From assembly GCA_015179125.1 (NCBI GenBank), contig WHVA01000269.1:62001-126000 (forward strand): a stretch of 64,000 bases of DNA, given 5' to 3'. This DNA comes from Gautieria morchelliformis (lineage: Eukaryota; Basidiomycota; Agaricomycetes; Gomphales; Gomphaceae). A program made the position numbers and the translations under genes. Positions 12,400 through 22,500 of this stretch are shown here, one piece after another (position 1 is the stretch's first letter; every line of letters starts with the position of its first letter). A model generated the notes under the pieces. That model had not been told where the DNA came from. It ran no database searches and worked only from the letters and a program-made list of their open reading frames with translations.

Positions 12400-13640
12400 T
12401 CTGGACCTGAGGCTCTGGCCTTGGCTCTCACTTGGGAACCCTTTCGGCTTAACTCGGGTTCCCATCGGTTCATCATTCACCCTGACTTCCTTTCCTAGAT
12501 AATCCTGTTCCATTTCTGATGATCATCCGTCTACTCTTCTTCCTGCTTGATATGGGCATTGATGCCCTCTTTCCATTCCTTGCAATTAGTATATAAACCC
12601 CCTGTCATGTATGCTAAATCCTCAGTTCTGATATCGACTTAGATCCTCGTATCTCCCTCTCCTCTGTCTGATCTCATTTCTGAACTTCGGCTTGAAGCTG
12701 AACCTGTTCCCGAAATCCGTTTCCTGAAATTAGGGCGGAACACTGTAGTGGGTGCAACCTACGAAGTTGAAGCCAAGCCCTCTGTTCCTGAACCTCAGCT
12801 CGGCCCTCAGGTTGAGTCTTAAGTATGACTTACATTCTTAACACTGACACAAGTCCACACCTCTGTGGCACTCGTGTGCAACTCATCCCTAGACTTTGGT
12901 GCCACTCTGGGATAACTGCTGAAGCTGAATCATAACTCAGTCCTGCCCTTTGGATGTGCATGGGTTGGACCCAGACCTCAGGTCAAGACTGAAGCTGAGA
13001 CCAGAGATGGACTTGGAAGGGGGTTCCCCTGACAATGACAAGTGGAACTATGCATCACGCTTCGGTTTGTCTCCATGAAGGCTTTGTTCATAGTTTTGAG
13101 CCGCCTATCATGCAGCATTTTACCACACTTCTGTGTCTTTGAAATCCAGAGCCCCATCCCCAAGCAGTGCAACTTGGTCCTGGAGTGTCGGATCATGTCT
13201 GTGTCAGAAGTGCAGTCTGACTTGAAAAAGGACAGCACCCAGTGAATCTAAGCCTGGTCATTCAGAAAAAGATCTCCAATGATTGCAAAGTAGAGTAGCA
13301 TGTGTTGAAAACATGTGTCTCCTTTCCCAATCTCTGCCAAAGTCCTCTGCAACAAGTGATAGCCCAATGGAATAGGAAAAGGTTCTAGCAAAAAGATTTA
13401 TATTATGTGATCAGGCTTGCACCCTGTAGGCCATCGTCGATGGTGTCCAAATGCTTATGTAATGGGGTGCTGGTTTTGCATGTCCTCTACCTTACAGTTA
13501 CCTCTGGGGGTGAAACAGTAAATTCTGGATGATCGGTTCGTACATTTGTGGTAGCTATTTATACTATAATAGTGATAACTACCAGTGTCCAGGATAATGA
13601 GTAAATGGGTCGAAAAACTATGTGTAAACAAAGGGGTGAC
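12400..13640 (+). repeat. Gypsy-type LTR-like repeat X, plus-oriented copy
   Basis: Two blocks here match, in inverted orientation, the repeat at 59381-60189. Block one (about 12405-12755) contains the TATA-like tatataaacccc, a ctcagttc..gatatc segment and ends in gggcggaacactgtagtgggtgc. Block two (about 13500-13630) contains tttgtggtagctatttatacta and gggtcgaaaaacta, ending in aaaggggtg. The layout (TATA box, then a conserved end block) looks like LTR R/U5 sequence. Spacing between blocks differs between copies (about 775 against about 320 bp), so at least one copy is rearranged. Outer borders are not defined. Confidence 0.5.
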
Positions 13641-13980
13641 TATTTGTAGTCATAAAGCCATGAAAAAGATGGGGATAATAACAGGGATGATAGGCTTTGG
13701 AATAGAGTCTTGTACCTACTATACAAAGCTCCTGTCTACATGATGTTAGGATAGTAATCAGCTGGTCGTGTCATGGAGTACAATAGGAAATGAAAATTAA
13801 ATTTCTCTTGTGCAACATAAATGCTGCTCTTGGTGATGGGGCCGCCATCTCTGTGCCTCTTCTGTGGGGCAGCTGATCAAGCATACGTGCTTTGAATGAC
13901 ATTCTGTCATCATCCCATAACGTCCAGTACTCCTGCGCAGTCTATGTGCCTCTGCGGCATTTGGTGCCTGCACCTCCTCG

Positions 13981-15003
13981 GTGCCTGGTCAATGGATACC
14001 GCCCTCACACCCGCCTGAAGCTAAACAGCCTCAAGCGTCAGGATCGTCCCCGCGACCTGCCCCACCGACGAAAACGTCAGGCCGGCCCAATGACAGGCCC
14101 AGCGGCAGCCAAAACAACACCGTATGCTTTGAATGCGGCCAACCTGGCCACAAGAAGGCAGAATGCCCCCGGCTTAGGTCCGGTATAAGGACAGCGGCCG
14201 TGAGGCATGACGGTGAAGCTGAGGATCCGGAGACGGATCCCGATCAAAGCTCTCTTCAACAGATTGATGAAGAGGGGGAGGGTGATCCACAACCCAACGA
14301 CACTCCGGATAACGGAGACACGCCCGCTGAAGAGTGGGACCCTGAGCCGTCCCAATACTATGAATGGGACGAAGAGGTGGAGGACACCGCCTACAGGTCC
14401 AGCGCGATCAGATTCGCGCTGGAAGACGAAACCGCCACAAAAGTCATGGCGGCACGCACATCGGTCATGCCAGATAAGGCGGCCGAGCCGGTGTATCACC
14501 ACCAAAGCAAACACAGAACGCGGCCAACACGTCCGCGTAGTGAGAACCGTACCCTATCGGGGTACTGGGAAATAATCGGCATAAAAGCCCACTGCCTGCT
14601 AGATAGTGGCAGCGAAGGGGTACTGCTGTCCCCCGAATTCACGCGAGCTACAGGGATGAAGACATTCTCCCTGGAGCAACCAATCGCGCAGCAGCTAGCC
14701 TGCATAGGCAGCCGTTCCACGATCAACTATGGAACGAACACGACCATCAAGTTTGGTCGTGGGACATACGACGAATACTTCGACGTAGCAAACGTCGAAT
14801 ATTACGACGCGATCTTAGGGACACCGTTCCTAAGGAGATTCGGCATAACCCTGGACTTCTCGAGCCCAGGGACGATCCGCAAGGGAAACGAGGTGATCCC
14901 CATGGGCAAGGTCTCATTCGACGACGACGAATCGAAGTACGAGGACAAGGGGCCACGGGTGAGCAGAATCACCCAAGCGCCGACGCCGAACCTGGCTCAT
15001 TGA
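13981..15003 (+). pseudogene. Gypsy A gag C-terminus and aspartic protease
   Basis: Frame open from about 13900; the first coding signal is proline-rich gag sequence, then a CCHC zinc knuckle (CFECGQPGHKKAEC, spacing CX2CX4HX4C) typical of nucleocapsid. An acidic linker follows. The retropepsin domain is next: CLLDSGSEGVLLSPEF has the catalytic DSG, and ILGTPFLRRFGITLDF is the conserved second protease strand. The ORF ends at TGA 15001-15003, but the same frame continues straight into the RT, so this stop looks like a CGA-to-TGA mutation rather than a natural end. The gag N-terminus is absent. Confidence 0.8.
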
Positions 15004-16686
15004 AGCCAGGAGGACGAGTCGCGAGACGACTCGTCCTCGAACTCACCCTACGGTCGTAGGGAGAGACGCTCTCACCTAACGGTGAAAGCGATGGGGAAGA
15101 GGAAAGTGGTTCTGCGTGCTGCGGGACCTAATAGACGCCCACAGCGCCTAATGGCTTCTAAGCCAACCACTACCATCATCCTCACGGATGATGACCTTCC
15201 TCGCCTCCGCGAGGAATGGATGGAAAGAATCACTGACCTAGTCAGTGGAATTCCATTAGAACTCCCGCCGCTGCGGGAGATCAACCATGAGATCAACCTC
15301 ATCGATCCCAACAAGCACCTGCGGTATCGACTACCGAAATGCCCCGAACACTTCCGAGAGGAACTGTCGGCAAAAATAGAATGATACACCACTGCAAAGT
15401 GGTGGATTCCGGCAGTAGCGCAGCAGGCAGTGCCCATGCTGTGTGTGCCGAAGAAGAATGGTACGTTGAGAACCGTCTTCGATCTGCGTCAGCAGAATGA
15501 AAACACGGTGAAGGACGTCACGCCCTTCCCGGATCAGGATATCATACGCAGCGACATGGCTCACTGCCAATATCGAACTAAACTCGATATGTCAGAAGCA
15601 TACGAGCAGATCCGGATCCATCCGGATCACGTAGCAAAGACAGCCTTTGCCATGATCCTCGGCACCTTCAGGAGCCAGGTGATACAGATGGGGGACTGTA
15701 ACGCCCCATCAACATTCCAATGGCTGATGACAGCCATTTTCCGCGACTGCATAGGTCGCTTCGTCCATGTATACATGGATGACATCTTCATATTCTCGCT
15801 CTCAATACAAGAGCATGAAGAGCACCTCTACATCGTCTTTGACAGACTGAGGAAGAACCACCTCTTTCTGAGCAAGAAAAAGGTGGACCTCTACTCCATC
15901 CGAATGGAGTGCCTCGGCCATATGATCGATGGCCGAGGGGTACATGCCGACGAGGATAAGATGCAACGCATCCACGAGTGGCGCAGGCCACGGACGTTCA
16001 ACGACGTCCAGCGTTTCCTCGGGCTCGTACAGTATTTGGCACACTACATGCCGGATGTTAGCGCATATACCACCCCACTATCGGGCTGTGCACGTAATAA
16101 CCATCCATTCGAATGGATGCCACTGCTCAACAAATGCTGGCAAAGCATTAAGGTGTTGGCCTGTAAGGCCCCAATCCTGCGTCCAGTAGACGCAAGGTGC
16201 CCAGAGCCGATCTGGGTGATCACCGACGGATCAAAAGCCGGTGTCGGTGCGGTCTACGGCCAAGGTCCTGACTGGAAAACTTGTCGACCAGCCGGCTTCT
16301 TGTCAAAGACATTCAGCGTTGCTCAGCAACACTACCGGACTCACGAGCATGAGACTATCGCGGTGCTCGAGGCTCTCATGAAATGGGAGGACAAACTGCT
16401 GGGGCGAAGGTTCACCCTCATCACAGACCACAAGGGACTCCAGTACTTCGAGACCCAAAAGAGCCTATCTGACCGACAGGTCAGATGGTGGGAGTTTCTC
16501 TCACGGTTCAATTTCAACACCGTTCATGTTGACGGTGTAGAGAACAAGGTAGCGGACTGCCTGTCGCGCTACTACGAGAGCGACACGAGTGATGACAATC
16601 ACCCGGACCACGTCTTCGTGAACGCGGATGCGCGTCTAGATCCGGACGGTGAGTTATTGCCCACCCACCGGTATGTCGAGCTGTGA
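15004..16686 (+). pseudogene. Gypsy A reverse transcriptase and RNase H
   Basis: Same frame as the protease. The RT has AVPMLCVPKKNGTLRTVFDLR, TKLDMSEAYEQIRI and the catalytic YMDD (VHVYMDDIFIFS at about 15765-15800), followed by the thumb/connection (RRPRTFNDVQRFLGLVQYLAHYMP). RNase H follows, with WVITDGSKAGVGAVYG, THEHETIAVLEAL and ITDHKGLQYFETQ. Internal TGA codons lie at 15382-15384 and 16684-16686; reading continues in frame through the first. Between 16686 and 16782 the frame also shifts. All three stops in the gag-RT frame (15001, 15382, 16684) fit a CGA arginine that lost its CpG. Non-functional copy. Confidence 0.85.
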
Positions 16687-16781
16687 ACAGCGGCGACAAG
16701 ACGCTCTAAACGCCTCGCTGAGAAGACAGAGGCGAGAGTAACCGAAGCCGCCGCATTATAAACAAGGGCTCACCAGAGCCC

Positions 16782-19076
16782 GTGCACGTCGCCGCGTCAA
16801 GCGACGACGACGATGATGTCAGAGCCATCGCCGCAGGGAATGACAGCGCACCCCTGCGCCGGATCGTTGAGCAAGGCGTAGACCTATCTAAGGTCCTACG
16901 AGACGCGTACCATAGGGACACCATGTTCACAAAGATCATGGCGCACCCGGACGCGCACCCGAGATTTGGGATCCGGGACGGGCTGATCTGGACTAAGAAT
17001 CTGCTCAAAAGAGACGTCATTGCCGTCCCCCGCTCTGTTCTTCAAGGGGGAAGGAGGCTGATCGAAATTATCATCGATCGGGCACATCAGATAGTCGGCC
17101 ACTACGGCCATCTGAAGACTTCGAACTACGTTCGAAGAGCATATTGGTGGCCGGGCATGAGCCCAGACATAGAAGTGTTCTGCACATCGTGCGTGAGGTG
17201 TCAGATGACGAAAACCGGGCCACAACGGCCCAAAGGCCTACTACACAGCCTACCCATTCCGGATAGGCCGTGGCAGTCGATTGGCATCAACTTCATGGGG
17301 CCCCTGCCCAAGTCCAACGACTGTGACTACCTGATGGTAGTCATCGACCGACTAACGTCGCTCGTACACCTTGTGCCAACCACGATGAGCGTGTCAGCCA
17401 AGGGAGTAGCCTGGCTGTTTCTGAAAGAGGCCAAGGAGCTAGAACGCGCGGTCGAGGACCGCGACAACGCGCTCGTAACCGAGCGCGCCAGGATCAAGGA
17501 ACTGGAGCAGCAGCTGAGTGCAGCCCAGCTCCAGGTTACCCTGGTCCACGCTGCCTCAAAAAGGCCGCGACATGACCCGGCCACAGACCCAGTGGCCGGG
17601 CCATCTTCACCTCGCGCGACGGCGCCGTTGCCGGTGCGCGCAACATCGGGGCTCGCGTCCCGATTGTCGGCGCCGACTCCGACCACGACAACAATGGAAG
17701 GGCAGAGCGCACCTTCCGACTCTGCGTACGGCGTCCCAGATGGATGGGAGTCAGACTCGTCCGTCTGGAAGACGTACGACCCCGAACGGGCACAGCGGCT
17801 GGCAGAGCAGCCAAAGAAAAAGCGCAATAAATTGCGTGGCTCCCTCCACACCGTCAATGGGCTAGCCATTGTGAAGGAAAGCGCAATCAGCGCTTACCAA
17901 GCGGCGTCATCGTCGCACACCATCAACGACCCCGCCCTTCAGTGGCGGGTAGCACAGGTCGAGGCCCAGTACATCGGGCCTGGCGTGGCCCTACATCCGC
18001 CGGCGGGGACAGTTGAGTCGGTTCATCCTCCATACCCGGGGGAGGGAAGGCTCATCCCACTCGGAGATCCACCGATCTCCGAGACGGGCCTCCTACCACG
18101 ACCGGTAGGAAAGGCCCAACAACGTCGTACCCAATGGTACAACGTCTGCCCGCTCGACGAACCCCGCTTCGTCGAATTCATAGCGCGGGCAAAAGAAACG
18201 CCGCAGATCGCGCGTACGCGCGAGATGATTGGCGTGTTCAAACGCATTGAGTGCGAACAACGCGCTCGCAATCCCAAAAGGGATTGTCTCATGATAGCGG
18301 GCGGTACCCCGCACGACATCGCGGCCATTCTAAAGGGTTGGATACACAACCCTGAAGGAATCCCCTCCGCCATCCGTGACAACGCGGATGGCACCTTCAA
18401 CCTAGACGACATGAACGTCTGGATGTGGTTGAAGGCCCTTGCACCCCGGGTCAAAGGGGTCGCATCACGGCTCAGGGCGAGGCTACTCGACCTCTTTGGC
18501 TCGACGGACCAATGGTCGAGCCTCGTCGACGCCAGGGAAGTGCTGACGCCTCAGAGCACCACCCTGCAGCTCTCAATCACGGGCCCATTCCCTGTGGAGG
18601 GCCGGGCCGGCCCCGACATCCCACTCGCGGAGATCGCGAGATGGTTGGCCCGCTACGCAGGAGTCACTCGTGAGCGAGCGGCGCGCATTGAACATTACGT
18701 TCAGCGCAGCATCACTGGCGCGGCATTCAGCGCCGCCGCCCATGAGGGCCAACAAAAGGTCATCGAGACCAGCCACGTGAGGGCCGCAGTGCTGCAACCC
18801 CTCACTCACGCTCAGCTCGACCAAGAGCTGGCACGCTTCCGGCCCCCTCCTCAAACGGAGGACCCGGCTGTTGAGGCCATGCTCCGCGAGGACGCGGGCC
18901 CCAGCGCCCAAGCGGAGACTGCCGCTAATGGCGAGGCCGACCAGCCTCACCCGATCGCCACCGATGACGCGGAGGTGCCCCCGGAGGAGTCACGTGCCCC
19001 TCCGGCCCTGTACGACGACCACGTCGTCGTATCGGCCACTCTAGAGGACTCCCTCATGGACGACCTCTATGAGTAG
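16782..19076 (+). CDS. Gypsy A truncated integrase fused to a ~550-residue accessory domain
   Basis: A 764-residue open frame. Residues 1 to about 216 are integrase: an HHCC zinc finger (HQIVGHYGHLK ... CTSCVRCQMTK) and the first strand of the catalytic core (WQSIGINFMGPLPKS). The first catalytic Asp is Asn at 17289-17291, and the core stops at VAWLFLKE (about 17429) before the second Asp and the Glu. The frame continues without a stop into a coiled coil (KELERAVEDRDNALVTERA), a Pro/Ser/Thr-rich linker, and a well-ordered region with WESDSSVWKTYDPERAQRL, QRRTQWYNVCPLDEPRFVEF, LMIAGGTPHDIAAILKGW and LDDMNVWMWLKALAPR. It ends MDDLYE about 25 bp before the purine tract. I do not recognise this second region. 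It may be a native 3' ORF of the element joined by an internal deletion, a gag from a related copy, or captured sequence. Confidence 0.7.
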   Translation: MHVAASSDDDDDVRAIAAGNDSAPLRRIVEQGVDLSKVLRDAYHRDTMFTKIMAHPDAHPRFGIRDGLIWTKNLLKRDVIAVPRSVLQGGRRLIEIIIDRAHQIVGHYGHLKTSNYVRRAYWWPGMSPDIEVFCTSCVRCQMTKTGPQRPKGLLHSLPIPDRPWQSIGINFMGPLPKSNDCDYLMVVIDRLTSLVHLVPTTMSVSAKGVAWLFLKEAKELERAVEDRDNALVTERARIKELEQQLSAAQLQVTLVHAASKRPRHDPATDPVAGPSSPRATAPLPVRATSGLASRLSAPTPTTTTMEGQSAPSDSAYGVPDGWESDSSVWKTYDPERAQRLAEQPKKKRNKLRGSLHTVNGLAIVKESAISAYQAASSSHTINDPALQWRVAQVEAQYIGPGVALHPPAGTVESVHPPYPGEGRLIPLGDPPISETGLLPRPVGKAQQRRTQWYNVCPLDEPRFVEFIARAKETPQIARTREMIGVFKRIECEQRARNPKRDCLMIAGGTPHDIAAILKGWIHNPEGIPSAIRDNADGTFNLDDMNVWMWLKALAPRVKGVASRLRARLLDLFGSTDQWSSLVDAREVLTPQSTTLQLSITGPFPVEGRAGPDIPLAEIARWLARYAGVTRERAARIEHYVQRSITGAAFSAAAHEGQQKVIETSHVRAAVLQPLTHAQLDQELARFRPPPQTEDPAVEAMLREDAGPSAQAETAANGEADQPHPIATDDAEVPPEESRAPPALYDDHVVVSATLEDSLMDDLYE

Positions 19077-19113
19077 GCGTTAACCCCTATAGTTGTCTAT
19101 AGAGGGGGAGGGT

Positions 19114-19196
19114 GTAAATAACCCGTGTATCTACATGTACATTAGTTATTACATAATCCCAGTGGGCCCCTTAGGGACCCACTGTATAGTTCATGC
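19114..19196 (+). repeat. Gypsy A 3' LTR, 5' portion
   Basis: Starts TGTAAATAACC right after a polypurine tract and contains a near-perfect 25-bp palindrome at 19160-19184 (cagtgggccccttaggg...). It ends with CATGC, the target duplicated by Copia element 1. The rest of the LTR resumes at 24574. Similar sequence at 24962-25164 confirms the LTR borders. Confidence 0.8.
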
Positions 19197-19460
19197 TGTT
19201 GGAGTTACAAGCATGACCCTGCCGCATCCACAAGCACCCACATACATGGAGCCCTTGAGACGCGAGTCGGAGTTCCACGGCTTTTCCTCAGTCTTATCAC
19301 ACACTAGTGAGACTGAGGTAAACCGTTCACATACTCGCTCCTTATGCACATTATTGATCACTCCTGTATCTAGCTGACTACTAGTACAGGTATATAAAGT
19401 CTTATCACACACTAGTGAGACTGAGCTGACTACTAGTACAGTACAGTACAGTTTCCAATA
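19197..19460 (+). repeat. Copia 1 5' LTR
   Basis: 264 bp, TGTTGG...CCAATA. It contains two copies of cttatcacacactagtgagac and a TATA-like tatataaag at 19391-19399, the likely element promoter. It differs from the 3' LTR at six positions, all transitions. Confidence 0.92.
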
Positions 19461-19471
19461 GGTTATGGGCC
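19461..19471 (+). promoter_or_regulatory. Copia 1 primer-binding site
   Basis: ggttatgggcc abuts the 5' LTR. Complementarity is to the internal anticodon region of initiator tRNA-Met, the half-tRNA priming mode known for copia, rather than to a tRNA 3' end. Inferred from position and sequence. Confidence 0.7.
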
Positions 19472-19556
19472 ATCCGTCCACGCTTTAAGTACCATACTAC
19501 TGCGCGCGGATCTTCATCACCGATATCTTAGCTGTTTCCGATACTACCTCTCCACG

Positions 19557-22500
19557 ATGGTACTCGAATATCATGTCAGGGTGAAGGATTTGGAGAAGCT
19601 TACTGAGGGCTCTTGGCTCAAGTGGTCCAGGGAAATGGAATTTTCGTTCCTCGAAGCTGGCCTCATGGGCTACATCGATGGCTCCCTCGATGAACCGGCC
19701 GATCAGAAAAAGTCTGCTGAGTGGTGACTTATCAACTCACGCATCATCGGCACCCTTGGGAAGCAAGTTGATGGTACGCTCCATCGCCTCTTACTCCCTA
19801 CCATGTCTGCCAAGGATGCCTGGAACCTCCTCAAACTTCACACCCATCACGGCGGTATGATCTCTAAAATTGACGCTCTCACCTTTACTATCGGCACTAA
19901 GTTCGCTGACCTGTCTAAAACTGCCCACACCGTCGCTGAGATCAAGGATGCCGTCTCCAGCATTTACGATGAAGGCAGGGCTCCTACGCAGGACGAATAC
20001 ACTGTCCTTGTCCTTATGAATGCGCTTAAGGGGACGAGCCTTGATTGGGTTCGCAAGCACCTCCTTGCGGTATTCTCGAATGGGAAGTCTAAGTCTGTGC
20101 CGTCAAAGAATGAGATCATTGAGACGATCCACCTGGCTGCTCGCGAAAAGATGCACTCCACCACTGATAAGGTTAACGCCGCTAGGTCCGATCACCGCTC
20201 TGCTGTGAAGTGTACCAACTGTGGCCGCAATCACCCTTTCGAGCGATGCTGGAAGAAGGGGGGTGGCGCTGAGGACAAGGCGCCTGACTGGTTTAAAGAG
20301 GCCGAGAAGAAGAGGTCTGACAAGAAGCATAAGAAGACGGAGAAGATTGCGAGAGCCAATGCTGCGAACGCTACGACCGACTCTAGTAGCAGCGATTCTG
20401 ACGCTGCCAATGTGGCCTTCGATGTTGACGCATCCCTTGCTGCCGAATCTCGCCTCAATGATGGCTACTACTCTTGCACAGCCGTTGATCACGATGTCTC
20501 TCCTGTACCTTGTGACCATGCCCATCTAGCTACTGCATCCGTTCCTTGGTGCGCTGACTCTGGCTGTACGACCCATGTTTCCCCTGTCCGCTCCGACTTC
20601 TCCGATTTCTTCCCTACCACTAGGCGGATCAGACATGTTGGTGGCCAGTACCTTCCTGCAGCTGGCGTTGGGACGATCCGTCTGCGCTGTGGCAAGGGCA
20701 GACGTCTTATTCTGGAGAACGCTCTTTATGTCCCTGACGCTTCTCTCCGCCTCATTTCTGTTGGTCGCCTCGACGACACAGGCTCTGACATCACCTTTCA
20801 TGGTGGCCGCTGCTCTATAAAAGGACCTACTGGGAAGCTCATTGCTCAAGGCACGAAAGTCGGCTCTGACCTGTATTACATCTCTGGCAACCCGTCACCC
20901 TTCCATGACAGGGCAAATATAGCTTGCGCCGCTCCTGATCTCGCGACATGGCACAGGCACCTCGGACATCTCAACTACGCCTCTATTATTGAGATGGCGA
21001 AGTCCGGCATGGCTCTAGGTATGCCTGTCAACTTATCCTCTCCCCCCCCCCTTTGTGAACACTGTGTCCTTGGCAAACAGACAAAGACACCTATTCCCAA
21101 AGTCAGAGGGGGGTTGAGGGCGCGGAGGCGGCTTGAGAAGGTTTTCTCTGACATCACCGGTCCCAAGGTCGTTGGTAGTTCAACTGGTGATAGATATGTT
21201 CTTAACTTTATCAATGATTACACGAGCATGTCCTGGATCTTCCCGCTGAAGAAGAAATCCGATGCAGCCGCTGCTTTCAAGGATTGGTTATCCCTCGTCG
21301 AGAGGGAAAGCAACGAACGGGTTCTTATTCTTCGTACCGACAATGGGGGGGAATACACATCGGACGTGTTTGAATCATACCTCAAACGAGAAGGCATACG
21401 TCATGAAACCACGGCCCCCTATACATCCTCTGAGAATGGGAAGGCGGAACGCTGCCATCGCACCATCATGAACCGGGCCCGAGCCATCAGGTCCGATGCG
21501 GGCTTGCCACCCAGCCTGTAGGCTGAATCTGTTAGAGCCGCCGCCTATCTAAAAAACAGGACTCACACTCGTACTCTCGAGGGGAGGACCCCCTACGAGA
21601 TGTGGTTTGGGAAACGACCCGACCTCTCCCACCTGCGAGAACTGGGCTGCCGTGCCTGGGTCCATGTCCCCGGGGACAACCCGAAGATTTACAACTGCTC
21701 TATAGAATGTGTGTTAGTCGGCTACTCGGAAACCTCGAAAGCCTACCGCTGTCTGGAGTGTCTTACTGGAAAGGTCCATGTCACTAGGAATGTTGTTTTT
21801 GCTGAAAGCCAGGACTGCCGCCCACGCGATCTTCACCCAGGGGTCGTTGCGAACGACTCTGACTTGCCTGCCATTGAGGATGCATGGTGCAATGATGATT
21901 CTCCTGCGGACTTACCTGTCGCTGACACAATTCCTGCTGGCTTACCTCCTGACGCGCCTGTCCACCCAGAGCCCCCCGTCGACCCTGATCCGCCTGCAGC
22001 CATCCCCCGACGCTCCACCCGTGTCCCTAAAGTCTCCGCAGCTGGGGCTGCCATGCGTGGCCTCTCGTATGAGTCAGTGTTGGACCGTGCAATGAAAGTC
22101 ATGCGCACCAGCCCTCGAGGGGGTGTTGATGTCCCCGACGTCGTCGTCGGCGTCCTTGTAGCTAACTCGGATGGCGAGTGGTGCTGCACGGGTGGTGACT
22201 CGGACCCAAAATCTTACCGTGAGATTCTGACCCGAGCAGATGCCCCTCAATGGGAGCACAGCATGTCTGAGGAAATGGGGTCTCTGTCCAAACACCAGGT
22301 CTGGGATCTCGTCCCACGCACGGATGTGCCTGTCGGTCGCCGTGTGATCCCTTCCAAGTGGGTGTACCTCACAAAGAAAGATGAATCTGGGACTCCGAGG
22401 CGTTTCAAATCCCGTGTTGTTGCCAAAGGTTTTGCACAACGCGCTGGCATCGATTATACTGACACGTTCGCTCCTGTTACACGCATGGAATCGGTGCGCG

